A stretch of 64,000 nucleotides of DNA, taken from assembly GCA_035478435.1 (NCBI GenBank), contig DATIJT010000009.1:186001-250000 (forward strand), written 5' to 3'. This DNA is from DATLRC01 sp035478435. GTDB lineage: Bacteria > Patescibacteriota > Saccharimonadia > Saccharimonadales > UBA4665. Below the pieces are notes generated by a model. That model searched no databases. It was not told where the DNA came from and worked only from the letters and a program-made list of their open reading frames with translations. A program made the position numbers and the translations under genes. Below are positions 43,523 to 52,346 of this stretch, one piece after another (position 1 is the first letter of the stretch; every line of letters starts with the position of its first letter).

Positions 43523-44023
43523 ATGCGCGAAATTGTTGTTATTGCCCATAATTTACGAAGTACACATAATGTTGGCTCGCTTTTCAGAACGGCTGAAGGC
43601 CTGGGAGTAGAAAAAATCTACTTAAGCGGCTACACACCTTACCCGCTGGCTAAGGATGACCAGCGCTTACCGCACCTGGCACATAAGATTGGCCGGCAAA
43701 TCCATAAAACCGCTTTAGGCGCCGAAACAATGGTAGCCTGGGAACAAATTCCCGATATTATTAGTCTGGTAGCTTCCCTTAAAAGTGCTGGTTTTATTGT
43801 CGTAGCACTGGAACAAGACCAGCAAGCAATCCAATTGCCTGATTTCAAGCCTTCTGAGAAATTAGCCTTAGTCTTAGGCCGAGAAGTCGAAGGCATAGAA
43901 GAGAACGTGCTTGCAGCCTGTGATCAGATAATTGAGATACCGATGCTCGGTCATAAAGAGTCATTTAACGTGGTGCAAGCGGCAGCCATGGCGCTATATC
44001 ATTGCCGCTTACTTACACAGTAA
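43523..44023 (+). CDS. TrmH family RNA 2'-O-methyltransferase
   Basis: 166 residues from the ATG at 43523 (MREIVVIAH); an in-frame ATG at 43469 would extend over the divergent pilB start. SPOUT fold with motif 1 NLRSTHNVGSLFRTAEGLG, motif 2 LVLGREVEGIEENVL and motif 3 IPMLGHKESFNVVQAAAMALY (N/E/S residues of the SAM-binding knot). Short, like single-domain TrmL/TrmH-like enzymes. Target nucleotide unknown. Divergent from pilB, sharing a promoter region with TATAGT 6 nt before the ATG. Confidence 0.92.
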   Translation: MREIVVIAHNLRSTHNVGSLFRTAEGLGVEKIYLSGYTPYPLAKDDQRLPHLAHKIGRQIHKTALGAETMVAWEQIPDIISLVASLKSAGFIVVALEQDQQAIQLPDFKPSEKLALVLGREVEGIEENVLAACDQIIEIPMLGHKESFNVVQAAAMALYHCRLLTQ

Positions 44024-44035
44024 TAGAGTTTATGC

Positions 44036-44041
44036 TACAAT
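44036..44041 (+). promoter_or_regulatory. -10 box of the CAP-domain gene (TGCTACAAT)
   Basis: TG at 44033-44034 and TACAAT at 44036-44041, 25 nt before the ATG at 44067. Confidence 0.6.
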
Positions 44042-44066
44042 AAGTAAAACTTTAAACATAAAAACT

Positions 44067-44960
44067 ATGACTCTCGCCACCCGCGCCAAAACACCCGCTT
44101 ACCATAAAAAACGTGTTGGCAAGCACCGGCCGCACAACAAACAATATTTGAAGTCTTATTGGCCTTACATACCGCTTTTAGGCATTGTCGGCCTAGGCTT
44201 ATTTGTTAATGGCTTATTGACCGGACCCCACGGTGTCTTAGGCGACACCAGCGATTTTAGCCAAACCGCCTTAGTGGCTGAAACTAATTTGGAGCGTAGC
44301 TCGAGTAAGGAACTGCCTTTAGTATCTAACAACGTTCTTGCTGCCGCAGCCCAAGCCAAAGCCAATGATATGGTAGCGCGGAATTACTGGTCGCATGATA
44401 CGCCAGATGGTAAGACGCCTTGGGCGTTTCTGAGTAATGCCGGCTACCAATACCAAACCGCTGGCGAGAACTTAGCTTATGGTTTTAATAATGCCAGCGA
44501 TGTCATTAAAGCTTGGATGAGTAGCAGTGAGCACCGGGCTAACCTTTTGAGCGCTAAATTCCAGCAAGTCGGTTTTGGGGTAGCCAGCTCGCCCAATTAC
44601 CAAGACAAAGGACCGGAAATAGTCGTAGTGGCACTCTATGCCAGCCCGGCGAACGTGGAACCCGCCTTGCTAGGCACCAAGACGCTAGGCGCGGGCGCCA
44701 CGACTAGCGCTCCAGCACTAAAACCAGTCTCGCGCCTACAACTCGTGGCCGACGGCACGGTTTTTGGCAGTGCCAGCCTGTTATCTTTTATCACGACAGC
44801 AATGGTCGTAGCATTTTTAGTCCGGCACGCCCGGGCTTGGCGTAGAGCTTTGGTTAAAAGTGAAGCCTTCGTTTTGCACCATGCTTGGCTGGATATCGCG
44901 ATTGTTTTGGTGGCCACCGCCGGGGCCATCCTAACCCGTGTGGTTGGGAAAATAGGCTGA
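44067..44960 (+). CDS. CAP/SCP domain membrane protein
   Basis: 297 residues from the ATG at 44067; an in-frame ATG at 43932 lies within the upstream methyltransferase. A basic N-terminus and a membrane helix (about 34-57), then a CAP domain (ETNLERSSSKELPLVSNNVL, YWSHDTPDGKTPWAFLSNAGY, AGENLAYGF, WMSSSEHRANLLSAKFQQVGFGV), with the HDTP and EHR residues at the usual CAP cleft, then two C-terminal helices (about 240-260 and 275-293). Probably a surface-exposed protein with the CAP domain outside. Likely role in envelope or host contact, by analogy. Confidence 0.88.
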   Translation: MTLATRAKTPAYHKKRVGKHRPHNKQYLKSYWPYIPLLGIVGLGLFVNGLLTGPHGVLGDTSDFSQTALVAETNLERSSSKELPLVSNNVLAAAAQAKANDMVARNYWSHDTPDGKTPWAFLSNAGYQYQTAGENLAYGFNNASDVIKAWMSSSEHRANLLSAKFQQVGFGVASSPNYQDKGPEIVVVALYASPANVEPALLGTKTLGAGATTSAPALKPVSRLQLVADGTVFGSASLLSFITTAMVVAFLVRHARAWRRALVKSEAFVLHHAWLDIAIVLVATAGAILTRVVGKIG

Positions 44961-44977
44961 AACAATAATCGGTATCG

Positions 44978-45095
44978 CGCATTCCGCACTTAGTGCAGTT
45001 CGGGATGAAGAGCGAAGCCCGTAAGCGAGCCGTACTTTCGGTACGGTGAGTGCGGACTGGAGGTTTTCGCCCGAAATGTGCAAGTGCGGGATGTG
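44978..45095. terminator. Long imperfect hairpin between convergent genes
   Basis: Outer arms CGCATTCCGCACTTAG... (44978-45004) and CCCGAAATGTGCAAG... (45070-45095) pair over about 25 bp; an inner CCGTAC-TTTC-GGTACGG hairpin sits between. Placed between the CAP gene and dnaE stops; probably a bidirectional terminator of the same palindrome class as 22496 and 48775. Confidence 0.6.
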
Positions 45096-45097
45096 GG

Positions 45098-48000
45098 CTA
45101 TTGGATTTTGAGGTTTTGGGGGCCGACTAAGGCCTCTAATTTTTGTAAACCTTCGCTATCTTTGTCGATGCCGGTCGGCAGCTTGATAGCTTGGCGGCCT
45201 TCGGCCTCCCCCAGAACCAGAATAACTTCAGTTGGCCCCGCAAAAGCGTCTAAAGTTTCCTTGAGCTTCAGTAATACCTCCTGGTCGTCACTGTCATTTA
45301 AGCGGATGTAAACTCGCTCCGCTGAAGATGATTTAGCCGTTTTAGATTGCTGGTTAGTTGATTTAACCGGCTTAGGAATGCGAGCCTTCAGGGTTTTTGG
45401 TTTTTTGCCTGTCGGTTCGTAAGCAGCGGCTTGTTGGGGAGTGATTTCCCGGGCATCATCGACCATCACCTTAAGCTCGGAGCCTTCGCTGCCATCACGC
45501 CCCCGGGTCGAAACTTTACCGCGGGCTAGCACTACACGGTCACGTTCCCAAATACCTAAAGTTTGCTGGTAAGCATTTGGAAATAGGACCATTTCTATAT
45601 CGCCCGCTTGGTCTTCTAAACGCACGAACGCCATTTTCTGGCCGTTTTTAGTAGTAACTTCGCGTACAGCGGTAATGGCACCACCTACGACAACCGACTT
45701 GCCTTCATGCTCAGGTTTGAGACTATTTAAGGGGACGCTTTGCTCGCTAAGATAGGCTTCATATATCTCTAAAGGGTGTTGGCTTAAGTACAAACCTAGC
45801 AATTCCCGCTCCCATTGCAGCTCTTCACGCTTATCGGTAGAGGAGGCTACTTTCTCTAATAACAATTTGGGCCGTTCAGCGGCCACGTTTTCCAGGGCGC
45901 CGAATAAATCGGTTTGGCCGCTGGCCCGTTGTTTGTGCAGCCTGGAAGCATAGGCCAATACAAGATCAAGGTTATGAATCAGTGTCGAACGATTACCAAA
46001 CCGGTCAAAAGCTCCCGCCTTCATGAGGCTTTCAATGGCCTTGCGGTTGACGAAGCGCGGGCTGACTTTGCCCAAGAAATCCTCTAGGCTATCAAATGCG
46101 CCGTCCTTGCGCGCCCGCAGGATCTCTTCCACGGCCGCCGTACCGACATTTTTGATGGCATTCAGGCCAAAGCGAATCTGGTTGGTTTCGGGCACCACGG
46201 CGAACTCCAGGAATGATTCGTTGACGTCCGGAGGCAATACACTGATGCCGACATGTTTGCATTCGGTGATCTCAATCGCCAAGCGGTCGGTGTCATCATA
46301 GTCACTGGTCATTAGCGCCGCCATGAAAGCCGCCGGGTAATTAGCCTTTAGGTAGGCCGTTTGGTAGGCAATCGTGGCGTAACAAGCGGCGTGCGATTTG
46401 TTGAAACAGTAGGCGGCGAAGTCTTCCAATTGTTTCCAGAACTTTTCCATCAGCCTTCTATCGGCCTGGACGGTTTTAACGCCGCCTTCTATGAAGTCAT
46501 TTTTTAGCTTCTTCATGACTTCCGGATTTTTTTTGCCGATGGCTTTGCGCAAAGTATCGGCCTGGCCGCCGCTGAAGCCGCACATTTCCTTGCTGATTTG
46601 CATGACCTGTTCCTGGTAGACAATCACGCCGTAGGTATTTTTCAGGGCGGATTCCATAGCCGGATGCAGGTATTCAATCTTGCGCTCGCCGTTTTTGCGG
46701 GCGATGAAATCCTCAATCCACTGCATCGGCCCAGGCCGGTACAACGCCACCATGGCTACAATGTCTTCTAAAAGGGTCGGTTTAAGCTTTTTGAGGTAAC
46801 GCTTCATGCCGGCGGATTCAAACTGGAAAACACCCGTAGTATCGCCCAGCTGGAAAAGCTCATAGGTCTTCAGGTCATCTAAAGGTATTTTGCCGATATC
46901 AATATCTTTGCCGTAGACTTTTTTGATAATTCTAAGAGCATTTTTGATGATGGTTAGGTTGGAGAGACCCAGAAAATCGATCTTAAGTAAGCCCAGCTCC
47001 TCAATCGGGCCCATGGAGTATTGGGTGGCCACCACGCCTTTTTGGGCCATTTCGAGCGGCGTGTAGTTAACTATATCTTCGGGGGCGATCACCACCCCAG
47101 CGGCATGAACACCGTGGCTACGGATAGTGCCGTCCAGTTGAGTCGCCAGGTCAAACACCCGTTTGGCAGTTTCGTTAGTTTCGTATTCGTGTTTTAGGTC
47201 GTAATTTTCCCTCACCGACGTAGCAAGAGGAGTATGGCGGCCTTGGATGGGTGGGGGGATCATTTTAGCTAGCCTATCGGATTCGGCGTAAGGCACTTGC
47301 AGAACTCGAGCCACATCGCGCACAGCGTTTCTAGCTGCCATCCGGCCAAATGTCACAATATTGGCTACCCGCTCGGCGCCGTATTTCTCTAGGCAATAAT
47401 CGATGACTTCACCGCGGCGGGTATCTTGGATGTCGATGTCAATATCCGGCATACTGATACGGTCAGGGTTCAGGAACCTCTCAAATAGCAAGTCATACTC
47501 CAAAGGGTCAAGTTCGGTTATTTTTAGTCCGTAGGCAATGATCGAACCTGCGGCGCTACCCCTGCCCGGACCGAAAACAATCCCTCTGTCCTTGCCCCAA
47601 CCAATAAAGTCGGCGATGATCAAAAAGTAACCGTTGAAGCCCATTTGCTCGACAACGCCCAGCTCGTATTTGGCTCGCTCCAATACTTCACTAGGCAGAG
47701 TTTTCTTGGCCTCCGCCACGGATAACTTAGCGGCTTTGGTTTCGGCTACCTTGCCATAACGCCAAGCCAGGCCTTGATAAACCAGCCTTTCCAAATAGGA
47801 GCGTTCGGTTTCACCTTTGGGCACCGGGAACTTAGGGATCAAGATCTTGCCCAGTTCCAATTCAAGGTTACAGCGCTCGCCAATTTTACCGGTATTTTTT
47901 ATAATCTCCGGGTGGGTTTTGCCCCAGCGTTTTATAACTTCTTCGGGCGGAGTAACATGCAGTTCAAAATCTTTCAAGCTCATGCGTTTTTCATCGCTCA

Positions 48001-48730
48001 GGAAAGAGGCAGTTTGGACGCAAAGTAAAATCTCGTGGGCTTCCTGGTCTTCGTGCTTCAGATAATGAGCGTCACAAGTCACCACGCAGTCTATCTCGAG
48101 CTCTTTAGCTAACTTGAAGATTTGCTGGTTTACGGCCTCTTGCTCGCCCCATTTGCTAGGGTGTTCCGGGTGACCGTGATCCTGGACTTCGAAGTAATAG
48201 CGATCACCAAAAACCTGTTTGTACCAGCTGGCGATTTTTTTAGCGGCGGCATATTGGTTTTGGCGCAGTAAGTCGCCGACCTCGCCACCGATACAGCCAC
48301 TTAAAACGATTAAGCCCTCCTGGTACTTTTGGAGTAGCTCATGGTCAATCCGCGGTTTATAGTAAAAGCCGTCCAAGCTGGCAGCCGTACTAAGGCGCAT
48401 TAAATTCTGGTAGCCGGTATTATTCATAGCCAGCAAGATAAGGTGATAGTTCAATTTGTCTTTGGCCGGATCTTTGTCACCCAGCCGCCGGGCGGCTATG
48501 TAGGTTTCCATGCCGATTATGGGCTTGATGCCAACTTCTTTGGCAGCTTTATAAAATTCAATGGCACCGGAAAGCGTACCGTGATCGGTTATGGCCACCG
48601 CTTCCATTCCGGCTGATTTCACAAAATCAACCAGCGCCGGGATTTTGGTAAGTCCGTCTAGCAAACTATATTGTGTATGGTTGTGCAGGTGCACGTAATC
48701 ACTAGATTTAAGAGACATTTTTGCCAACAA
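45098..48730 (-). CDS. dnaE: DNA polymerase III subunit alpha
   Basis: 1210 residues, the main replicative polymerase. The N-terminal PHP domain (VHLHNHTQYSLLDG, AITDHGT) is followed by the C-family polymerase core with catalytic Asp in PDIDIDIQDTRR, the GPGRGSAAGS and GVHAAGVV segments, then a tandem HhH region and an OB fold (VVVGGAITAVREV). The longest start is TTG at 48730 with GAGGG 6 nt upstream; the ATG at 48718 gives 1206 residues. The -10 TATAAT lies about 35 nt upstream. C-terminal Lys/Ser stretch (PKPVKSTNQQ) links to a final small domain. Confidence 0.97.
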   Translation of the reverse strand: MLAKMSLKSSDYVHLHNHTQYSLLDGLTKIPALVDFVKSAGMEAVAITDHGTLSGAIEFYKAAKEVGIKPIIGMETYIAARRLGDKDPAKDKLNYHLILLAMNNTGYQNLMRLSTAASLDGFYYKPRIDHELLQKYQEGLIVLSGCIGGEVGDLLRQNQYAAAKKIASWYKQVFGDRYYFEVQDHGHPEHPSKWGEQEAVNQQIFKLAKELEIDCVVTCDAHYLKHEDQEAHEILLCVQTASFLSDEKRMSLKDFELHVTPPEEVIKRWGKTHPEIIKNTGKIGERCNLELELGKILIPKFPVPKGETERSYLERLVYQGLAWRYGKVAETKAAKLSVAEAKKTLPSEVLERAKYELGVVEQMGFNGYFLIIADFIGWGKDRGIVFGPGRGSAAGSIIAYGLKITELDPLEYDLLFERFLNPDRISMPDIDIDIQDTRRGEVIDYCLEKYGAERVANIVTFGRMAARNAVRDVARVLQVPYAESDRLAKMIPPPIQGRHTPLATSVRENYDLKHEYETNETAKRVFDLATQLDGTIRSHGVHAAGVVIAPEDIVNYTPLEMAQKGVVATQYSMGPIEELGLLKIDFLGLSNLTIIKNALRIIKKVYGKDIDIGKIPLDDLKTYELFQLGDTTGVFQFESAGMKRYLKKLKPTLLEDIVAMVALYRPGPMQWIEDFIARKNGERKIEYLHPAMESALKNTYGVIVYQEQVMQISKEMCGFSGGQADTLRKAIGKKNPEVMKKLKNDFIEGGVKTVQADRRLMEKFWKQLEDFAAYCFNKSHAACYATIAYQTAYLKANYPAAFMAALMTSDYDDTDRLAIEITECKHVGISVLPPDVNESFLEFAVVPETNQIRFGLNAIKNVGTAAVEEILRARKDGAFDSLEDFLGKVSPRFVNRKAIESLMKAGAFDRFGNRSTLIHNLDLVLAYASRLHKQRASGQTDLFGALENVAAERPKLLLEKVASSTDKREELQWERELLGLYLSQHPLEIYEAYLSEQSVPLNSLKPEHEGKSVVVGGAITAVREVTTKNGQKMAFVRLEDQAGDIEMVLFPNAYQQTLGIWERDRVVLARGKVSTRGRDGSEGSELKVMVDDAREITPQQAAAYEPTGKKPKTLKARIPKPVKSTNQQSKTAKSSSAERVYIRLNDSDDQEVLLKLKETLDAFAGPTEVILVLGEAEGRQAIKLPTGIDKDSEGLQKLEALVGPQNLKIQ

Positions 48731-48774
48731 ACTTACCCTCGGACTCTTTAGCTATTGCTTAAATTATAGAATAG

Positions 48775-48854
48775 TAACTAGGAATTAGAAACTAGGAACT
48801 AGCGATCAACTCCAGCAGCAATTCAGCTAGTTCCTATTTCCTAGTTGCTAATTA
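48775..48854. repeat. Imperfect inverted repeat upstream of dnaE
   Basis: Left arm 48775-48803, right arm 48826-48854, built from AACTAGGAAT/AACTAGGAACTAG units; nearly the same arms as 22496-22590. It lies between the YtxH gene stop and the dnaE promoter. Confidence 0.78.
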
Positions 48855-49256
48855 CTTTTTTAGGTAGTCTTTAACGTGCTCAACCGCTTTTTTGGCGTCG
48901 GCGATAGCTTTATTCAGATCTTTGTCCTCGGCTCCACCTTCATGTAAAGCACTCAGCATTTCCCGGGCTTTTTCTTTGGTGTCTTTGGCTTTATCTACTA
49001 AGTCCTTGAGCTCCGTTTGGGCTTTGTCGCTGACATTACTGCCCTTGCTCTTGGCTTCTTCCAGTAGCTTATTAAGTTCGGTATGCAAGGCTTTGAGTTG
49101 CTTTTCGGCTTCGTGCATACTCTGGTTGGCCGCGTCTTTTATTTCATCCCGGGTTTGCTTGCCACTCTTAGGGGCTGTCAAGATGCCAGCCATATAGCCC
49201 GCCACACCAGCTATCATAGTACCTAGGGCAAACCGTTTTGTAGTCTTACTCATCAT
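48852..49256 (-). CDS. YtxH domain-containing protein
   Basis: 134 residues from ATG 49256 (MMSKTT); a GTG at 49280 is possible but gives a longer overlap with the previous gene. The N-terminal hydrophobic segment GTMIAGVAGYMAGILTAPKSGKQTRDEI matches the YtxH family (small envelope stress proteins), followed by a Lys/Glu/Ala-rich coiled coil to the end. Overlaps the previous ORF by 11 bp, so it is translated after it. Likely membrane-associated with a cytoplasmic coiled coil. Confidence 0.8.
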   Translation of the reverse strand: MMSKTTKRFALGTMIAGVAGYMAGILTAPKSGKQTRDEIKDAANQSMHEAEKQLKALHTELNKLLEEAKSKGSNVSDKAQTELKDLVDKAKDTKEKAREMLSALHEGGAEDKDLNKAIADAKKAVEHVKDYLKK

Positions 49257-49512
49257 CTCTGCCTTTCCTTTTGTGCCCACTTAAGTTAACGATATTTTTG
49301 ATTACTTTTAGTACGGCCAGAGGGCCAGAGGCTTGCTTAAAAACATCGGCGGCTGATTCGACTGAATCAACCACGTTTTCAGCTTTAGCCACTACCCGCT
49401 TGACACTCAAAAAAATCTTTATTGAAATTATAGCGCTAATGATAGCCAGAAGCAGAAATAATGCTAAGAATATGGCTAAGATAATGAGTAAAGCTGTTTC
49501 CGTGGAAGTCAT
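49246..49512 (-). CDS. Small membrane protein, DUF948-like
   Basis: 88 residues from ATG 49512. TATAAT at 49519-49524 ends 6 nt before it, so this start is preferred to TTG 49527 or ATG 49518. A membrane helix (about 8-32) is followed by a helical, amphipathic region (VKRVVAKAENVVDSVESAADVFKQASG) and a basic tail. This helix plus coiled-coil layout and the following YtxH gene match the DUF948/YtxH pairs of other bacteria. Role in envelope stress is by analogy only. Confidence 0.75.
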   Translation of the reverse strand: MTSTETALLIILAIFLALFLLLAIISAIISIKIFLSVKRVVAKAENVVDSVESAADVFKQASGPLAVLKVIKNIVNLSGHKRKGRDDE

Positions 49513-49518
49513 AACCAT

Positions 49519-49524
49519 ATTATA
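49519..49524 (-). promoter_or_regulatory. -10 box TATAAT of the DUF948-like gene
   Basis: Ends 6 nt before the ATG at 49512; predicted leaderless start. Confidence 0.55.
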
Positions 49525-49539
49525 CAATTAGTTTTCAGT

Positions 49540-50430
49540 TTATCTTAACTTTTCTCGCAAATAGTCGGCTAGTTCCCCATTTATATCTTCACGCTCTAAC
49601 GCGAAATCAAAAACTGTTTTTAGATAGCCGAACGGGTTGCCTGTATCGTAGCGGCGGCTATTTTTGATCTCGCAGCCATAAAAAGCCCGGCCATCAGAAA
49701 TCATCGGCTGAATGACGCTGTCGGTGGCATAGAATTCTTGGCCTGGGCGCAAAGAGCGCCGGCCCCTTTCGATATATTCAAAAACTTCCGGTGTCAAAAG
49801 GTAACCGCCGACACTGGCGAAATTCGAAGGGGCTTGTTTGCGCCCAGGTTTCTCAACAATTTTAGTTACTTTCAAAATGCCCTCACGTACCTGCTCGCCG
49901 CCTAAAATACCATGGCTCTCAAAATCCCTGTCTTCACTCACCCGAATACAAGGCAAGATACTGCCTTGAAGTTCTTCGTGCAGGCTAATCATTTGCTCAA
50001 AAAAATTCGGCTTGGCCACCGTCAGGTCATCGGCGAAAGTGTAGATAAACGGCTCATTACCGATCAAATGAGCCGCGTTCATGATTGGCGTGGCATTGCC
50101 ATATGGTCCTTTTTGGCGTATATAAGCGAAGTTGGCCATGTCAGCGATACTATTAAGTTCTTCGATATAGCGAGCTTTACTGGAACCACCGGCTCGTAAG
50201 TTATTGAGCAAGTCTTCGTTTGGGGTATCGAAATGGTCTTCGATGCTACGCTTGCTATAGCCGGTGACAATGATAATATCTTTGATGCCTGCCGCGACCA
50301 GATCTTCGACAATGTACTGGATGATCGGCTTGTCAACCAGCGGCAGCATTTCCTTCGGCATAGCCTTGGTTTGGGGCAGAAAACGCGTGCCAAACCCGGC
50401 TGCTGCAATGACTGCTTTTCGAATCTTCAC
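49540..50430 (-). CDS. galU: UTP-glucose-1-phosphate uridylyltransferase
   Basis: 296 residues. Makes UDP-glucose for surface glycans. Nucleotide-binding signature AAAGFGTRFLPQTKAMPKEMLPLVDKP (pieces, about 8-33), the sugar-binding GGYLLTPEVFEYIE segment and a C-terminal KTVFDFALEREDI. Start is GTG with AGGAG upstream; it starts 4 bp after the gatB stop, so it is the last gene of the gatA-gatB unit. UDP-glucose may feed the glycosylation of surface proteins. Confidence 0.95.
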   Translation of the reverse strand: MKIRKAVIAAAGFGTRFLPQTKAMPKEMLPLVDKPIIQYIVEDLVAAGIKDIIIVTGYSKRSIEDHFDTPNEDLLNNLRAGGSSKARYIEELNSIADMANFAYIRQKGPYGNATPIMNAAHLIGNEPFIYTFADDLTVAKPNFFEQMISLHEELQGSILPCIRVSEDRDFESHGILGGEQVREGILKVTKIVEKPGRKQAPSNFASVGGYLLTPEVFEYIERGRRSLRPGQEFYATDSVIQPMISDGRAFYGCEIKNSRRYDTGNPFGYLKTVFDFALEREDINGELADYLREKLR

Positions 50431-50434
50431 CGCT

Positions 50435-51910
50435 TTAGACTCCTAATTGTTTCTTAATAAGTTTTTGGGCAAGCGCGGGGTTGGCCTGGCCTTTGGAGGC
50501 CTTCATAATCTGGCCCACTAAAAAGCCTATGGCTCTCATTTCGCCGTTTTTTAGATCTTCGGCAGCTTTGGGGTTATCGGCCAAGACCTGTTTGACGATT
50601 TTGGCTATTTCGGCTTCGTCCGAGACCTGGATCAGGCCTTTATCGGCCGCGAATTCTTCAATGTTTTTAGGCAATACATCAATTTCTAGTAATTCGCTGA
50701 GTACGGCTTTGGCACCCGTGGAACTTAGCTTGTTTTGGTCGATGAGCGCGTAAACTGCCAGGTAAATCTCTGCCCGCTCGGCATCTTTGAGACTTCGGGT
50801 GATCTTACCCTCCCGCCTAAGCGGTATTTCCAGGTTAACAAACCAATTAGCCAGGAATTTAGCCTCGTGCGGTTTACTCAAGTTCATTTCAACCAAAGGC
50901 AAATAGCTGATTTGTTGGTCTTCAACTTCGGCTTCCAGCAAGATTTCCACATGCGACTTATCAAGCCCCAACTTGGTCAATCGTTTCCGCCACTCACTGG
51001 GCATCACCGGCATTTCGGCCCGGATTTGTTCAAGGTAACTATCTTCCAAAACTATCGGTGGCAGGTCGGGGTCTGGCATGTAGCGGTAATCATCGGCGTT
51101 TTCTTTGGTGCGTTGGGAAAAGGTCTTTTGCTTGGCATCGTCCCAACCGCGGGTTTCCTGGACGATCTTGCCGCCTTTTTCCAGTAGCTCAATTTGACGC
51201 TCTATTTCGTGCTCGACGGCTTTTTCAACTGAGCGGAAACTGTTTAGGTTTTTAGTTTCGGTGCGAGTACCCAGAGTCTTGGTCTGGCTAACGCTGACGT
51301 TGACATCGAAACGCATGTTGCCATAGTACAAATTAGCGTCGGAAACATCGGCGTATTTCATAAGTAAGTAAAGTTCACGGGCATAGGCCTTGGCTTCGGC
51401 CGCTGAGTGCATATCCGGTTCGCTGACGATTTCCAACAGCGGTGTGCCAGCCCGGTTTAGGTCGACCAAACTGTAATCTTTGCCGGCTGGATGGGTGCTT
51501 TTGCCGGCGTCGGCCTCCATGTGGGCTCGGGTAATGCCAATAATTTTTTCCTGGCCATCAACTTCTATTTTGACCGAACCGCCCAGAACAATCGGCTGGT
51601 CGTATTGGGTAATTTGGTAGCCCATCGGCAAGTCCGGATAGAAGTAGTGCTTGCGGTCGAATTTGCTAAACTTCTGGGGATCGACCCCGAGGGCAAAAGC
51701 CGCCCTGACCGCCAAATGCACGGCGGCTTCATTCAAAACCGGCAGGGCACCTGGCAAACCGAAATCGATATGGCTTACCAGGCTATTGGGCGCGGCCTGG
51801 CGGGCGTCATTATCTACAGCCGAAAAAAGTTTGGTTTTGGTGTTGAACTGGACATGGCATTCGATGCCAATAGTAGCCCGGTAGCGATCTCGAATCTCAT
51901 CACTTATCAT
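50435..51910 (-). CDS. gatB: Aspartyl/glutamyl-tRNA amidotransferase subunit B
   Basis: 491 residues. Together with GatA and GatC it converts Glu-tRNA-Gln and/or Asp-tRNA-Asn to the amide forms. The GatB signature IGIECHVQFNTKTKLF, DFGLPGALPVLN, YFYPDLPMGYQITQYD and the NSFRSVEKAVEHEIERQ block are present, with a helical tail domain and the C-terminal YqeY-like GAKAVLSELLE. It overlaps the upstream membrane-protein gene by 11 bp. Confidence 0.97.
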   Translation of the reverse strand: MISDEIRDRYRATIGIECHVQFNTKTKLFSAVDNDARQAAPNSLVSHIDFGLPGALPVLNEAAVHLAVRAAFALGVDPQKFSKFDRKHYFYPDLPMGYQITQYDQPIVLGGSVKIEVDGQEKIIGITRAHMEADAGKSTHPAGKDYSLVDLNRAGTPLLEIVSEPDMHSAAEAKAYARELYLLMKYADVSDANLYYGNMRFDVNVSVSQTKTLGTRTETKNLNSFRSVEKAVEHEIERQIELLEKGGKIVQETRGWDDAKQKTFSQRTKENADDYRYMPDPDLPPIVLEDSYLEQIRAEMPVMPSEWRKRLTKLGLDKSHVEILLEAEVEDQQISYLPLVEMNLSKPHEAKFLANWFVNLEIPLRREGKITRSLKDAERAEIYLAVYALIDQNKLSSTGAKAVLSELLEIDVLPKNIEEFAADKGLIQVSDEAEIAKIVKQVLADNPKAAEDLKNGEMRAIGFLVGQIMKASKGQANPALAQKLIKKQLGV

Positions 51911-52346
51911 TCTTGAGAGCTCCTAGGTCTTTCAGCGCTTGCAAAAAGCCCAGCAAGGCTTGCTTGACTTCGTTCTTGCCTTTCAGTTTATAGTTTTCAT
52001 TAACCAGCTTGTTGCGCAACTTATGGCCAAACCAAACGCTGTCGTTGCTAGTCAAACTATGCTGGGCGGCTACCAAGCGTTCCCCCATGGTCTTTCCCTT
52101 GAAGTGCCGTTTTTTAAGCACTTCCTCTAGCAACTTATCGGCTTCGATGACCGCCAGCGGCCAAGTGCCTTTCTTGGCGCAAAAGGCCTGAAGTTCTTTC
52201 CAGCGCTGCGCGAAACCGGTTGTACCGTTTTTAAGGTGGTGGCGAACCAGCAAAATTATAGTTATGACTAATAACACGACTCCGACTGAACCTATCACCA
52301 GCCACAGCGAGTGATGCTCAGTCACACTTTTTAGCGCTTGAATCAT
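51900..52346 (-). CDS. Single-pass membrane protein inserted between gatA and gatB
   Basis: 148 residues. A hydrophobic segment at about 14-34 (LWLVIGSVGVVLLVITIILL) is followed by a charged helical, cytoplasmic-type region (LKNGTTGFAQRWKELQAF, WPLAVIEADKLLEEVLKKRHFKG, LRNKLVNENYKLKG). Its ATG overlaps the gatA stop (ATGA) and its stop overlaps gatB by 11 bp, so it is translated as part of the operon. A similar gene occurs between these genes in other CPR genomes to my memory, but I cannot prove it here. Function unknown. Confidence 0.72.
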   Translation of the reverse strand: MIQALKSVTEHHSLWLVIGSVGVVLLVITIILLVRHHLKNGTTGFAQRWKELQAFCAKKGTWPLAVIEADKLLEEVLKKRHFKGKTMGERLVAAQHSLTSNDSVWFGHKLRNKLVNENYKLKGKNEVKQALLGFLQALKDLGALKNDK

